From assembly GCA_027484655.1 (NCBI GenBank), contig JAIXSM010000008.1:1-64000 (forward strand): DNA of 64,000 nucleotides. Reading direction: 5' to 3'. The translations under genes and the position numbers were made by a program. The notes under the pieces were generated by a model. That model worked only from the letters and a program-made list of their open reading frames with translations. It searched no databases and had not been told where the DNA came from. The stretch comes from Hyphomicrobiales bacterium. GTDB lineage: Bacteria > Pseudomonadota > Alphaproteobacteria > Rhizobiales > Beijerinckiaceae. Positions 41,816 through 51,553 of this stretch are shown one piece after another (position 1 is the stretch's first letter; each line of letters begins with the position of its first letter).

Positions 41816-42211
41816 TCACGCTGGATGGATGGCGCTGACCCGGTAGGTGTGCAGCGTCCCCTCCCCATCCCGGACGGAGACATATTCGCCGGGTTCGAAG
41901 GCGTGGGAGGCGAACCGGTAGCCCTGCTCCTCGTCATCGGCCGTGCCGGCCTCGTAGTCGAACGCCCACGTGGCGCCGCCGGCGCCCCCTGCGCGATGCA
42001 CGAGGAGACCTCGCTCAGCGATGGCCCCGTGATCCAGCCGGTGGACGAAGCACCTCGCGCGCTCCTTCTTCCATGTTTCCAGATCGATATGCCCGGCAGC
42101 GTCGAGCGGTGCGAAGAATTCGTAGCCGCTGGCGCCGTCGCGGGTGGGCGCTTCCCTTGAGCGCGCCTCCTGAAGGGTGATCCGAAACATCTGCGCAGGG
42201 CCTCTGTTCAT
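41816..42211 (-). CDS. Hypothetical protein
   Basis: A 131-residue soluble protein with an excellent ribosome site (aagaggag) before the ATG at 42211. The C-terminal half (HAFEPGEYVSVRDGEGTLHTYRV) looks like a small beta-barrel. I recognise no family. It is convergent with the RND permease gene. Confidence 0.65.
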   Translation of the reverse strand: MNRGPAQMFRITLQEARSREAPTRDGASGYEFFAPLDAAGHIDLETWKKERARCFVHRLDHGAIAERGLLVHRAGGAGGATWAFDYEAGTADDEEQGYRFASHAFEPGEYVSVRDGEGTLHTYRVSAIHPA

Positions 42212-42379
42212 ATGGATTCTCCTCTTCCTGAAGGCTGCTCAAGAAGTACGGCCGTTAAGGTTGCTTCTCATTGAGGGAGATCAATCGCCTTAAAGACAGG
42301 CTCAAGTCATTGCGCCAATGTTAAGGCTATGTTAACCGGACCTGGCTCGCGGGCGTTCGCGTAACTCAGGTTAGTCGTC

Positions 42380-43294
42380 ATGACGTCTCCATCTTCCGAC
42401 ACCATCGGCACAACGGCCTCGCTGGCCGAGGAGTTTCGTCAGGCGCGTGGAAACGGGCGCAGACGCCGCATCGCCATCGGGCTGGGATTTTGCGCCGCCC
42501 TGGCGGCGTTCGCGGTGATGGAGCAAGCCGGATCAGGCAACGCGGAGGTGGGCCGCTCGCACGTGATTGGATATGCGCCTACCCCGATGAACCCCATCGC
42601 CGCCCTGTTCACTGGCATCTTTGATCCCGCCGCCCGCACTCAGCTACGGGCCCGCGCGGTTGCCCCGGATCTCGTGATTCCAGCCCCGCACCCTCGCCCC
42701 GTCCCGCCGCCTCCGCGGGCAGCCGCCGCGCCGGCCCGACAGACCGTGGCGCCAGCCAGTCCGCAGCCGACGCGGCTCGTCTGCGTAAGGCTCTGCGATG
42801 GCTATTTTTTCCCCGCGCCAAACCGCGCAGGCCAAACGCGTGGCGACCAGGCGTGCGCGGACGCTTGCCCAGGGGCGCCCACCCGCCTCTACTCCATGCG
42901 CAGCGAATCCATCACGGACGCCGTCGCCGTTGGCACGGGTCTTCGGTACTCCCGCCTCCCGGTCTCGCTCCAGTACACGCGGCGCATTGAAAGCACATGC
43001 TCCTGCGGCGCTGTAGACCCACAGGACGCAATCTCGCAGGACTCCACCCTGCGGCGGGGCGACCGGTACATGACGGCGAACGGCTTCGTGATTTACCAAG
43101 GCCCGTCCAGCGGCCCCCGTGGCCCCCGCGACTTCACGCCGCTGGCGCAGGCGCGCGGCATACCTGAGAGCGAGCGCAGACTGCTGGTGCGCATGGAGAA
43201 CGCCTCCCGGGCGACACGCAATGGCGCCGTGGCGCAAAACACCGCTCCCCAGCAGGTGGCGAGGGGGCCAGGGGCCAGCGTCGCCAGCCGCTGA
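42380..43294 (+). CDS. DUF2865 domain protein
   Basis: A 304-residue protein with a cytoplasmic basic start, one membrane helix (about 30-48) and a Pro-rich linker. The domain begins LVCVRLCDGYFFPAPN and contains the cysteine pattern CADACPGAPTRLYSM and ESTCSCGAVDP, which together define DUF2865, a family restricted to alphaproteobacteria. The six or so cysteines should form disulfides in the periplasm. Its role is unknown, although it resembles SPOR-adjacent envelope proteins in context-free composition. Confidence 0.8.
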   Translation: MTSPSSDTIGTTASLAEEFRQARGNGRRRRIAIGLGFCAALAAFAVMEQAGSGNAEVGRSHVIGYAPTPMNPIAALFTGIFDPAARTQLRARAVAPDLVIPAPHPRPVPPPPRAAAAPARQTVAPASPQPTRLVCVRLCDGYFFPAPNRAGQTRGDQACADACPGAPTRLYSMRSESITDAVAVGTGLRYSRLPVSLQYTRRIESTCSCGAVDPQDAISQDSTLRRGDRYMTANGFVIYQGPSSGPRGPRDFTPLAQARGIPESERRLLVRMENASRATRNGAVAQNTAPQQVARGPGASVASR

Positions 43295-43314
43295 CAGGCC
43301 GGCCAATAGCCGAT

Positions 43315-43349
43315 AACGCGCCAATGACGCGCCGGTGACGCGCCGGTGG
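43315..43349. repeat. Short tandem repeat
   Basis: Three tandem units of acgcgcc-n2-tg (about 12 bases each) lie between the DUF2865 gene and the AsmA-like gene. No function is evident. Confidence 0.5.
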
Positions 43350-43461
43350 CCAACTTGGCCGGCGCCTTCGAAAAGCTCAACTTCTGCTCGATATCGGAAA
43401 CGGCTCCCTGTACAACGCAGGTGGGCGGCAAACGCCATGGACGCAGCCGGCATCCAGCGAA

Positions 43462-45351
43462 ATGACGAAACACCTGAAGTGGACAGCCGCCGCTCTCATG
43501 CTCGCAATCACTGCGGCGGCCTTCATTCCGTTCGGCTTCTGGGCGAAGGCGCTACGAGGCGAACTCTCCGAACAAATCACCCGCACGACCGGTCTTTCCG
43601 CGCAGGCGCAGGGGCCGGTGCGCATCGCCCTCCTGCCTTGGCCGCGGGTCAGCTTCTCGGACGTGGCTATCGGCCGTGAAGGCGGCGCCATCCATGTGCG
43701 CGCGGAACGTATGCGGGCGGACCTGAGCGTCTCCCGCCTGTTCTCCGGCCGCGTGGAGTTCTCCCGCCTGAGCCTCGTGCGCCCTTCGATCATGATCGAC
43801 GCCGCAGGAACAGGCGCCGACGCTGGCCCAGCCATCCGCCGCGCCAGCGAAGCGCCCAGCGCCAGCGGCGAGGCCCGGCGGGCGGATCGTGTGCGCCTTG
43901 GCGTGATCTATGTTTCTGATGGAGAGGTGCGCCTGCGCGCGCCCGAGCAACGGGACGTGCTGCTGCAATCAGTGGACGCCACGCTCGACTGGGGCAGCCT
44001 TGGCAGCCCGGCTGCACTCAAGGGCTCCACCAAATGGCGTGGCGAGCGCTTCGACATCGAGGCGCTGCTGAGCCGCCCCGCGGAGGTGATCCGGGGCGAG
44101 CGCTCGCCTTTCACCATCAAGGCGACGTCAAGGCTGGTGGATCTTTCGCTGAACGGCGCGGTCACCGGCGGCGCCCGGTGGCTGGTGGAGGCGCGCCTCG
44201 CCTCCACGTCGGAACGTTTCAACCAGTTCCTCGACCTGCTCGAACTGCGCCCCGCCCTGCCCGGCCGGCTCAGCCGCGTGGCGGTTACGGGCCAGATTCG
44301 CGCCCTGCCCCAGAGCGCGACAATCTCGGACCTGCGCCTCACCCTCGACGGGAGCGTGTTTGACGGCGCGCTGTCCATCCGCGCTGGAGCGGCGCGGCCA
44401 ATGGTCTCCGGCACGCTCGCCACCCGCGCCTACGAGGTGCGCGTCGGTCGCAGCGGGGCGCCGGTGTTGCGCAGCCGCGACCGCACCTGGAGCCGGGAAG
44501 CGCTGTCCATCGGAGCGCTCGACCTGTTCGACGCAGACCTGCGTGTGTCAGCGGCCCGCCTCACGCTCGGACGCGCCGTGGTCACAGACGCGGGGTTCCT
44601 GATCGCGATCAACGACGGGCGCCTGGACATCACGACCGCCAGCGCCGAGGGCTACGGCGGCTCCATCCGCGGTCGTTTCATCTTCGATTCAAGGCCAGCA
44701 ATCCCGGAAATCCGGCTGACCGGAACGGTGCGCAACATCAACCTTGCGCAGTTCACCCGCGCGCATGGCGGCTTCGCGCGGCTGGGCGGGATAGCGGATC
44801 TGGAGGCTTCAATCGAAGGCGTCGGATCAAGCGTCCATGCCCTGATGCAGCAACTCTCCGGCGCCGTGCGCCTGGAGGCGCGCAATCTGGAGGTCGGCGG
44901 GGTCGATCTCGAAAAGGCGCTGCGTCGCACAGAGAAGCGCCCGCTCTCCATCCCGGTGGAGGTGCGGACGGGACAAACGACGTTCCTCACCGCGAAGGCG
45001 GAAGGGCTCATTCACGCTGGCGTTCTCAAGCTGGAGCACGCATCGGCGAACGGTCTGGGCGCGGACGTCTCCCTGACAGGCGCTGTGGCGGTCGCTGACC
45101 GGAGCCTGCGGCTGGACATCCTCGCCACACAACCGCGCTCGTCGTCCGCAGCGGCTGCGGTCGGCCGGGAGCCCGCCTCCCTTGTCCTCGATCTCGTCGG
45201 ATCATGGGACGACCCGCAACTCTCGATTGACCCGGAATCGCTCATCAATCGCTCGGAAGCCGCCGCGCCGCTTCTGCGGCGCCAGACGCCTGCTGCGACG
45301 CCTGCCGCAACGCCCGCTTCGAGCGCCGCGCCGGCTCCGCTGGAGAGGTAA
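43462..45351 (+). CDS. AsmA-like envelope protein
   Basis: A 629-residue protein anchored by one N-terminal helix (about 7-27). The N-terminal AsmA domain is recognisable from GPVRIALLPWPRVSFSDVAIG; the C-terminal part (about 480-590) carries the AsmA_2-like segment GVDLEKALRRTEKRPLSIP. Related proteins span the periplasm and move phospholipids to the outer membrane. A Pro/Ala-rich tail ends the protein. It is alone on its strand and convergent with the polyamine-transporter genes. Confidence 0.82.
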   Translation: MTKHLKWTAAALMLAITAAAFIPFGFWAKALRGELSEQITRTTGLSAQAQGPVRIALLPWPRVSFSDVAIGREGGAIHVRAERMRADLSVSRLFSGRVEFSRLSLVRPSIMIDAAGTGADAGPAIRRASEAPSASGEARRADRVRLGVIYVSDGEVRLRAPEQRDVLLQSVDATLDWGSLGSPAALKGSTKWRGERFDIEALLSRPAEVIRGERSPFTIKATSRLVDLSLNGAVTGGARWLVEARLASTSERFNQFLDLLELRPALPGRLSRVAVTGQIRALPQSATISDLRLTLDGSVFDGALSIRAGAARPMVSGTLATRAYEVRVGRSGAPVLRSRDRTWSREALSIGALDLFDADLRVSAARLTLGRAVVTDAGFLIAINDGRLDITTASAEGYGGSIRGRFIFDSRPAIPEIRLTGTVRNINLAQFTRAHGGFARLGGIADLEASIEGVGSSVHALMQQLSGAVRLEARNLEVGGVDLEKALRRTEKRPLSIPVEVRTGQTTFLTAKAEGLIHAGVLKLEHASANGLGADVSLTGAVAVADRSLRLDILATQPRSSSAAAAVGREPASLVLDLVGSWDDPQLSIDPESLINRSEAAAPLLRRQTPAATPAATPASSAAPAPLER

Positions 45352-45358
45352 GCGAGGC

Positions 45359-46147
45359 TCAGCCCCGCCGGCGCAACAGTCGCCCGAAAGCGAGCCCGAG
45401 CAACACGACCACCCCGACAAAGCCAAGGAGCAGTGTCGACAGGGCGTTGATCTCGGGCGTCACGCCGAGACGCACCTGCGCGTAGATGCGCATGGGCAGC
45501 GTGGTGGACCCCGGCCCGGAGACAAAGCTCGCGAGCACGAAATCATCGAGGGAGATGGTGAACGCCAGCAGGAACCCCGCCACGATGGCCGGGGCGATCA
45601 GCGGCAGGGTGACGAGCGCGAACGTCTGCACAGGCCCCGCGCCAAGGTCCATCGCCGCTTCCTCAAGCGAGCGGTCGAAGCGCGCAAGCCGCGCATGGAC
45701 CACCACCGCCACGAAGCACATGCCGAGGGTGGCGTGGGCGATGATGACGGTCCAGAGGCCGCGCTCCACGTCGAGGGTCACGAACATCAGCAAGAGCGCG
45801 AGCCCGATCACCACTTCGGGCATGACCATTGGCGCGTAGATCATCGCGGCGAACGCGGTGCGGCCGCGGAAACGCCCGTAGCGCGCGAGCGCCAGCGCGG
45901 CGAGGGTTCCCAGCACGCTGGCTATGAACGCGGAGGCTACCGCGACGCGCAGGCTCACCCACGCGGCGGACAGAAGCGCCTCGTTCTGAAGGAGCGAAGC
46001 GTACCACTTGGTCGAGAAGCCGCCCCAGACGGTCACGAGCTTCGAGGCGTTGAAGCTGTAGGCCACCAGCAGGCCGATGGGGACGTAGAGAAACGCGAAG
46101 GCGAACAGCAGCACGAGCAATCCGCCGTAACCGAGCCGGTTCGTCAT
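45359..46147 (-). CDS. potC: ABC transporter permease, PotC-like
   Basis: A 262-residue permease with six helices. The EAA motif that contacts the ATPase is EEAAMDLGAGPVQTFALVTLPL. LISLDDF-like FTISLDDFVLASFVSGPGS is the mark of PotC/PotI proteins of spermidine-putrescine transporters. Its ATG overlaps the stop of the potB-like gene (46144-46147). It is the last gene of the transporter set. Confidence 0.9.
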   Translation of the reverse strand: MTNRLGYGGLLVLLFAFAFLYVPIGLLVAYSFNASKLVTVWGGFSTKWYASLLQNEALLSAAWVSLRVAVASAFIASVLGTLAALALARYGRFRGRTAFAAMIYAPMVMPEVVIGLALLLMFVTLDVERGLWTVIIAHATLGMCFVAVVVHARLARFDRSLEEAAMDLGAGPVQTFALVTLPLIAPAIVAGFLLAFTISLDDFVLASFVSGPGSTTLPMRIYAQVRLGVTPEINALSTLLLGFVGVVVLLGLAFGRLLRRRG

Positions 46148-47052
46148 CGCCGGCCCTCCGCCCGCATCTGCGCGCGCTCGAAGAAGATCAACGGGGCCAC
46201 AAGGACCGCCAGCAGAAGGATCGCCGCCGCCGCAGCGACCGGCCAGTCGCGGTTGGCGAAGAACTCGTTCCACAGCGTGCGGCCGATCGTCAGCGTATCA
46301 GATCCGCCCAGCAGGTCCGGGATGACGAACTCGCCCACAGCGGGAATGAACACGAGAAGCGCGCCAGCGAAAACGCCCGGCAGCGAGAGGGGAAAGGTGA
46401 CGGTCCAGAACGCGGACGCGCGACTTGCGCCAAGGTCCAGCGCCGCCTCCACGAGACTGCGGTCCTGCCGGTCCAGGGCGTTGAAAATCGGCAGCACCAT
46501 GAACGGCAGGTATGAATACGCGATGCCGATCACCACCGCCGCCTCGGTGGCGAAAATCTGCAGGGGCGCGTCGATCACCCCGAGCCCTTTCAGGGCCGCG
46601 TTCAGAAAACCCTCGTCCTTCAGAATGGCGATCCACGCGTATACGCGGATGAGAAAGCTCGTCCAGAACGGCGCGATGGCCAGCAGGATAAGCGCCGGCT
46701 TCAGGCGGGCCGGCGCGCGCGACATGGCGAGCGCCATGGGATAGGCGATCGCCAGAGCCAGCGCCGTGGACAAAAGCGCGATCCGAAGCGAGGACACATA
46801 CGACTGCACATACAGCGCGTCGCTGAAAAACAGCGCGTAGTTGTCGACCGTGAACTCCCGGACGCGCTCAAGAACGTCCGCAAGGCCAGCGCCAAAATCG
46901 AACTGCGGCGCATAGGGCGGCTGCGCCAGCACAGATTGGGAGAACGACAGGCGCACGATGATCGCGAACGGCGCGGCGAAAAACACCGCCAGCCAGAGAT
47001 ACGGAGCGGCCAGCGCGAGCCGCTGCGGCCACGTGAGCCGGCGCCCGCTCAT
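46144..47052 (-). CDS. potB: ABC transporter permease, PotB-like
   Basis: A 302-residue permease with a short N-terminus, six helices and the EAA motif VEAALDLGASRASAFWTVTFPL. VFIPAVGEFVIPDLLGGSDT is characteristic of PotB/PotH. The ATG at 47052 overlaps the stop of potA (ATGA). It pairs with the PotC-like permease to form the membrane channel for polyamines or a related cation. Confidence 0.9.
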   Translation of the reverse strand: MSGRRLTWPQRLALAAPYLWLAVFFAAPFAIIVRLSFSQSVLAQPPYAPQFDFGAGLADVLERVREFTVDNYALFFSDALYVQSYVSSLRIALLSTALALAIAYPMALAMSRAPARLKPALILLAIAPFWTSFLIRVYAWIAILKDEGFLNAALKGLGVIDAPLQIFATEAAVVIGIAYSYLPFMVLPIFNALDRQDRSLVEAALDLGASRASAFWTVTFPLSLPGVFAGALLVFIPAVGEFVIPDLLGGSDTLTIGRTLWNEFFANRDWPVAAAAAILLLAVLVAPLIFFERAQMRAEGRR

Positions 47053-48143
47053 CGCGCCAGAACCCGCGCCGCCGCCGACGGCCACGAAATGAACACGCGA
47101 TCTCCCCGCCGCAGGGGCGCAGCGTCCGCGCTCTCCAAGCGCGCGGCGCGCACCGTTACGTCGCCGTCGCAGGCGATGCGATAGACGCTCGATCCGCCAA
47201 GGTAGGCGATGTCGCGCACCTCGCCGCAGAAGATGTTGTCCTGCGTCGGCGGATCGACCGAAAGGCCGATGCGCTCGGCGCGGATTGCCACGCTGACCGC
47301 CTGCCCTGCTTGGAGCGGCGCGGCGTCGGCGTCCACGGACGCGCTCAGCAGAGTTTCGCCGGCGCGCACCGCCACTGGGCCGGCGCCCTGCGGCATGCTG
47401 CCCTCGACGACCCCGTCGATCAGGTTCGCATCGCCCAGAAACGCCGCGAGCCAGCGGGATGCAGGCCGCTCGTACACCGCGCGCGGCGCGCCGAGCTGCT
47501 CGATGCGCCCCGCGCGCATCACTGCCACCCGCTGCGCCATGGCCATGGCTTCATCCTGATCGTGGGTGACGACGAGGAACGCCACGCCAAGCTCGCGCTG
47601 AACCTGGGCCAGTTCGAAGCGCGTCTCCTCGCGCAGCTTCCTGTCGAGCGCAGAGAGAGGTTCGTCCAGAAGCAGCAGCCGCGGCCGCCCCGCAAGGGCG
47701 CGCGCCAGCGCCACACGCGCCTTCTGCCCGCCCGAGAGCTGATCCGGCCTGCGTGCGCCCAAACCCTGCAGTTGCACCAGCCGGAGCATGTCGGCCACAC
47801 GCTGCGCGACATCGGCTGATCCCATCCCCTGCCGCCGCAGCGGAAACGCGATGTTCTTCTCCACGCTCATGTGCGGAAACAGCGCGTAGGACTGGAACAT
47901 CATGTTGATCGGCCGCCGGTTGGGCGGATCGCCGGCGAGGTCGCGCCCATCCAGCAGAATGCGACCGGCGTCCGGCGTCTCGAACCCGGCGATCATGCGC
48001 ATGAGGGTGGTCTTGCCGCACCCGGAGGGGCCGAGCAGCGCGAAGAACTCGCCGCCCTCAATGTTCAGGGACACGTCATCGACGGCGCGAACCGTCCCGT
48101 AGGACTTCGTCACCCCCTCGACCGCAATGAGCGGAGCGGGCAT
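47049..48143 (-). CDS. potA: ABC transporter ATP-binding protein, PotA-like
   Basis: A 364-residue ATPase. Walker A is GPSGCGKTT, the signature [17 protein letters not shown], Walker [18 protein letters not shown], and the switch His in [15 protein letters not shown]. The C-terminal TOBE domain (about 280-364) is present, as in PotA. A strong ggaggagg ribosome site precedes the ATG at 48143. No binding protein (PotD/PotF) gene is in the cluster; it must be elsewhere. Confidence 0.93.
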   Translation of the reverse strand: MPAPLIAVEGVTKSYGTVRAVDDVSLNIEGGEFFALLGPSGCGKTTLMRMIAGFETPDAGRILLDGRDLAGDPPNRRPINMMFQSYALFPHMSVEKNIAFPLRRQGMGSADVAQRVADMLRLVQLQGLGARRPDQLSGGQKARVALARALAGRPRLLLLDEPLSALDRKLREETRFELAQVQRELGVAFLVVTHDQDEAMAMAQRVAVMRAGRIEQLGAPRAVYERPASRWLAAFLGDANLIDGVVEGSMPQGAGPVAVRAGETLLSASVDADAAPLQAGQAVSVAIRAERIGLSVDPPTQDNIFCGEVRDIAYLGGSSVYRIACDGDVTVRAARLESADAAPLRRGDRVFISWPSAAARVLAR

Positions 48144-48215
48144 TTTCGGAAGACCTCCTCCAGGGTTGGGCCGCACCCCATCCGGGCCCTTGGCGCAGGC
48201 GCGCCGCCGCCAGAT

Positions 48216-49121
48216 TTACCGCGCGCTTCGTTCGGCGGCGGTGAGGGTGTTCTGCATGAGTATCGCGATGGTCATGGGGCCAACGCCGCCGGGCACCGGC
48301 GTAATCGCGCCCGCATTGGCGCAAGCAGACTCGAAGTCCACGTCGCCCACGAGACGGGTGCGCGGCTTGCCGTTCTTGTCGAGCCCATCGGCGGGCACGC
48401 GGTTGATGCCCACATCGATGACGATGGCTCCGGGCTTGATCCAGGCGCCCTTGACCATCTCGGGACGCCCGACAGCCGCGACGACCACATCCGCGCGCGC
48501 GACGACAGCCGCCAGATCGCGCGTGCGCGAGTGGGCGATGGTGACCGTGCAATGCTCCGCAAGAAGCAGTTGCGCCATGGGCTTGCCAACAATGTTCGAG
48601 CGGCCGACGACCACCGCCTCAAGCCCCGACAGCGTGCGCCCGAGATCGCGCGCCGCCTCGCGCAGCAGGATCATGGAGCCCGCCGGGGTGCAGGGCACAA
48701 GCGCCCGCCCGAGTTCGCCAACCGCGAGAAGGCCTGCGTTGAAAGGGTGAAAGCCGTCGACATCCTTGGCGGGGGCAATCCGCTCAAGCACGCGCCCGGC
48801 GTCGATCTGTCCCGGAAGCGGAAGCTGGACGAGGATGCCATGGATCGCAGGGTCAGCGTTCAGCCGGTCCACGAGCGCAATGAGATCGGCCTCGCCGGTC
48901 GAGGCTGGCAGGGTGTGCTGGACGGAGTGAAATCCGCACGTTTCCGCAGCCTTGCCCTTCGCGCGCACATAGACCTGGCTCGCAGGATCTTCCCCCACCA
49001 GCACCACCGCGAGGCCGGGCCGCACGCCGCGCGCGGTGAGCGCACGCGCGCCAGCGGCGACATCTTCCACAACCCGCGCAGCAACTTTCTTGCCGTCGAT
49101 CAGCAACGCATGTCCAGTCAA
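48216..49121 (-). CDS. folD: Bifunctional methylenetetrahydrofolate dehydrogenase/cyclohydrolase
   Basis: A 301-residue enzyme that interconverts methylene-, methenyl- and 10-formyl-tetrahydrofolate. Catalytic Lys is in [11 protein letters not shown] (Y-x3-K type), the substrate motif is [12 protein letters not shown], the NADP-binding domain has [16 protein letters not shown] and the end is [16 protein letters not shown]. The start is taken as TTG at 49121: it lies just before LIDGKKVA, the family N-terminus, and follows a gcgaggg ribosome site; no ATG or GTG fits. The aldose epimerase stop is 16 bases upstream. Confidence 0.93.
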   Translation of the reverse strand: MTGHALLIDGKKVAARVVEDVAAGARALTARGVRPGLAVVLVGEDPASQVYVRAKGKAAETCGFHSVQHTLPASTGEADLIALVDRLNADPAIHGILVQLPLPGQIDAGRVLERIAPAKDVDGFHPFNAGLLAVGELGRALVPCTPAGSMILLREAARDLGRTLSGLEAVVVGRSNIVGKPMAQLLLAEHCTVTIAHSRTRDLAAVVARADVVVAAVGRPEMVKGAWIKPGAIVIDVGINRVPADGLDKNGKPRTRLVGDVDFESACANAGAITPVPGGVGPMTIAILMQNTLTAAERSAR

Positions 49122-49137
49122 CGCAGAAGCCCTCGCC

Positions 49138-50019
49138 TTAAGCCTGCGCGCCGTTTTCGCAGGTATCGCTGCCGATTCCAAGTCCGCAGCCGGACGACGG
49201 CTCAGGCGCAAAGGTCCATGTCATCGCGTAATCGCGGGACGCGCCCGGCGCCAGACTGTCCATGGATGGCTTGTCGGCGAACTCGCCCGCAAACCCCTCC
49301 GGGTCGCCGTGGCCAGTCCACGCTTCGATGCACAGAAACGGCGCGTCCGGCCGGCTCCACAAGGCCCAGTGGCGAAACCCCTCCGCAGAAGCCTCGATCC
49401 GCGCGCCGCATGGCGCCTCGAAGAACAGCGCCCGGCTGCGGGCGTTGAGGAAGCAAAGGGCCTCGCGCGCAAACAAGGCGTGCGACAGCGCCAGGCCGCG
49501 CCCCTCCAGCGGGACCGGCCGCATCCGGGAGGTGAACAGACCGCCGGCGGTGATCTCCGGCGTCTCCCCTCGCTCCGCTTCCGCGAACACGATCCGGTGC
49601 TGGTCAGCGGCCCCGCCCGCGAACGGCCACGCAAACCCGGGATGCAGGCCCAGGGCGAAGGGCAAGGGCATGCGGCCGGGATTGCCCACCGTCAGGTCAA
49701 GCCGGAGCGAGCGCTCCGCCAGCGTATGGCGCACCCGCAGCACGAACGGGAACGGATACCGCGCACGAGTTTCGGCGCTGTCCGCCAGCTCGAACAGCGC
49801 GCTCGTTTCGCTGCGCTCGATGAGCGTGAAGTCGCAGGACGCGGCGAACCCGTGAACCGGCATGGGATAGGCGCGCCCCGCCACGCGGATGGCGCCGCCG
49901 TTGCTCCAGCCCACGCATGGAAACAGGACAGGCGCGACCGCATCCCAATGGTCGCTCGCGCGCGACCAGAGCAAATCGCGCCCCGCAACGCTCCAGCGCA
50001 GCGCCTCGGCCCCGCGCAA
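49138..50019 (-). CDS. Aldose 1-epimerase family protein
   Basis: A protein of at least 293 residues with the galactose mutarotase-like beta-sandwich. Marks: [25 protein letters not shown], the catalytic His in [10 protein letters not shown] and the catalytic Glu in [15 protein letters not shown]. The printed start is the TTG at 50019. However, the frame stays open upstream and encodes a good family N-terminus; a CTG at 50082, overlapping the ubiX stop and preceded by aagaggg, would give 314 residues. It lies between ubiX and folD in one leftward run. The sugar substrate is unknown. Confidence 0.85.
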   Translation of the reverse strand: MRGAEALRWSVAGRDLLWSRASDHWDAVAPVLFPCVGWSNGGAIRVAGRAYPMPVHGFAASCDFTLIERSETSALFELADSAETRARYPFPFVLRVRHTLAERSLRLDLTVGNPGRMPLPFALGLHPGFAWPFAGGAADQHRIVFAEAERGETPEITAGGLFTSRMRPVPLEGRGLALSHALFAREALCFLNARSRALFFEAPCGARIEASAEGFRHWALWSRPDAPFLCIEAWTGHGDPEGFAGEFADKPSMDSLAPGASRDYAMTWTFAPEPSSGCGLGIGSDTCENGAQA

Positions 50020-50078
50020 GGCGACGCTCGCGCGCGCGCTCCCGCAGGCGAGATCGATGCGGGAGGCGGCCGGCTCGC

Positions 50079-50666
50079 TCAGGCGTCGCCCTCTTCGGTC
50101 TTCCAGCGCTTCACGTTTCCAGAGTCGATCCCGAACAGGTCCAGCATACGGCCAACCGAATGGTTCACGATGTCGTCGAGGCTCTGGGGGCGATTGTAGA
50201 ACGCGGGCATGACGGGAGCGATGATCGCGCCCATTTCGCTCAGGGTCAGCATTGTGCGCAGGTGACCGGTGTGCAGCGGGGTCTCGCGCACCGCCAGCAC
50301 GAGGCGCCGACGCTCCTTGAGCACCACGTCGGCGGCGCGGCTCATCAGCGAACCGGTCACGCCCGTGGCGATCTCGCTCATGGTGCGCACTGAACAGGGG
50401 GCGATCACCATGCCGAGAGTGGGAAACGAGCCGGACGAAATGGACGCGCCGATATCCGCCATCGGATGGTACGCATCGGCCATGTCGCGCAGGTCTTTGG
50501 CCTTCAGGTCCGTCTCGTAGGCGAGCGTCATTTCCGCGGCCTTGCTGACCACCAGATGGGTTTCCACCCCCGCCTGCTTTAAAGCCTCAAGCATCCGGAT
50601 GCCGTAGATGATGCCGGATGCGCCGCTGATGCCGACGATGATCCGACCAACTGATTTACCTGACAC
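50079..50666 (-). CDS. ubiX: Flavin prenyltransferase UbiX
   Basis: A 195-residue flavoprotein that attaches a dimethylallyl group to FMN, making the cofactor for UbiD-type decarboxylases. [18 protein letters not shown] is the FMN-binding start; [32 protein letters not shown] (read in parts) carries the family's Arg-Glu region, and [16 protein letters not shown] ends the active site. GTG at 50666 with gggggag before it is the best start. No ubiD is nearby. Confidence 0.94.
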   Translation of the reverse strand: [195 protein letters not shown]

Positions 50667-50718
50667 GCGTTCTCCCCCCTTGTGGGCGCGATGGAAGTGG
50701 ATCCGCAACGCCCCCGCG

Positions 50719-51240
50719 TCAAGGAGTGGCGGCGATTAATGCCTGATATCCGCCAAGAATCACGTTCCGGGGCTGCGCGGCGAAGGAGGCGCCGACGGCC
50801 TGAGCGCACGCCTGCATGTTCGCCGGCCCGGCATCCCGGGGGTCAGCGGGAACGCCCCACCCATCGAGAGGGCGCAAGGCGAACAACGCCTCCTGCTGCA
50901 AGCGCTCGGACTCAAGTTCGACAGCCTTCACCCGGGCTCGCAGCGCGGCAACCCCAGCCTCGTCCAGCGCCGCAGGGGCCTCCTTGAGAAAGCGCCGGAC
51001 CCCGCGCAGCGGGATCACCGCCTCACGCCGCCAGTCGCCCACCGCCGCGTCGGCGGCGGCGAGATCAGCGCTGGTCACCAGCCGCCCGTTTGAGGCGAGC
51101 CAGAGGGCGAACAGCATCAGATTGACGTCAAGCCCATGGGCGTCCTGCAAGGCGACGCACGCAGCCGGGATCCCGTCGCGACCGTACAGGGCGAGTGAAA
51201 ACCGCCAGAACTCTGATCCGCGCTCCACTGCTGTCCCCAT
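50719..51240 (-). CDS. TIGR02444 family protein
   Basis: A 173-residue mostly helical protein. FWRFSLALYGRDGIPAACVALQD at the N-terminus (read in parts) and LDVNLMLFALWLAS match the TIGR02444/DUF2390 family of proteobacteria. The function is unknown. The ATG at 51240 follows ggaggcggg. It is the first gene in the leftward run ending with the polyamine transporter genes, 52 bases upstream of ubiX. Confidence 0.85.
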   Translation of the reverse strand: MGTAVERGSEFWRFSLALYGRDGIPAACVALQDAHGLDVNLMLFALWLASNGRLVTSADLAAADAAVGDWRREAVIPLRGVRRFLKEAPAALDEAGVAALRARVKAVELESERLQQEALFALRPLDGWGVPADPRDAGPANMQACAQAVGASFAAQPRNVILGGYQALIAATP

Positions 51241-51339
51241 CGTCCGCCCGCCTCCGTTCTTTCGCGGACGTGCGTTTACCATGCCTGCGCCAACGCAGGA
51301 ACCGACAGCCGGCGACGGGCGCACGACGGTGCGAAATAC

Positions 51340-51483
51340 GACCAAAATCTGTTTGGGACGCCTTGATACTTTCGTGGGATCGCCTTATCTCGACGGCGCG
51401 GCGCTCAGCGCCGTACTCGCCCTCTTGGGCGTTTCCTCCCTGACTTGGGGCCGCTCACGCAAGTGGGCGGCCTCTTTTCTTTT
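51340..51483 (+). ncRNA. Candidate small RNA with intrinsic terminator
   Basis: The 313-base gap between two leftward genes contains a plus-strand terminator at its right end (51449-51483) with no plus-strand gene before it. Upstream the sequence can fold: CGGCGC (51399-51404) pairs perfectly with GCGCCG (51408-51413), and gggacgcc/gggatcgcc blocks can pair with gggcgtttcctccc. The 5' end is a guess. Size and bubble-like layout recall alphaproteobacterial 6S RNA, but I cannot confirm that identity. Confidence 0.55.
51449..51483 (+). terminator. Strong intrinsic terminator with GCAA loop
   Basis: GGCCGCTCAC (51449-51458) pairs with GTGGGCGGCC (51463-51472) as ten base pairs including one G-U wobble, closed by a stable GCAA tetraloop and followed by tcttttctttt. 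The minus strand has no T tract, so it acts only on rightward transcripts. Confidence 0.88.
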
Positions 51484-51553
51484 GGACACAATGATCTGCT
51501 TCATGGAGCTGCTTCATGGCCGAGGCTTTATGCCGCCGCCGGCCTGCATGCGA

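Noticed and set aside
45182-46744. Long plus-strand open frame opposite the polyamine permeases
   Set aside because: Antisense to potC and potB, which carry EAA motifs; the shadow has no plausible start or domain.
48216-49211. Longer FolD starting upstream at 49211
   Set aside because: The extra 30 residues run into the coding sequence of the epimerase gene and lack family resemblance; a TTG with a ribosome site fits better.
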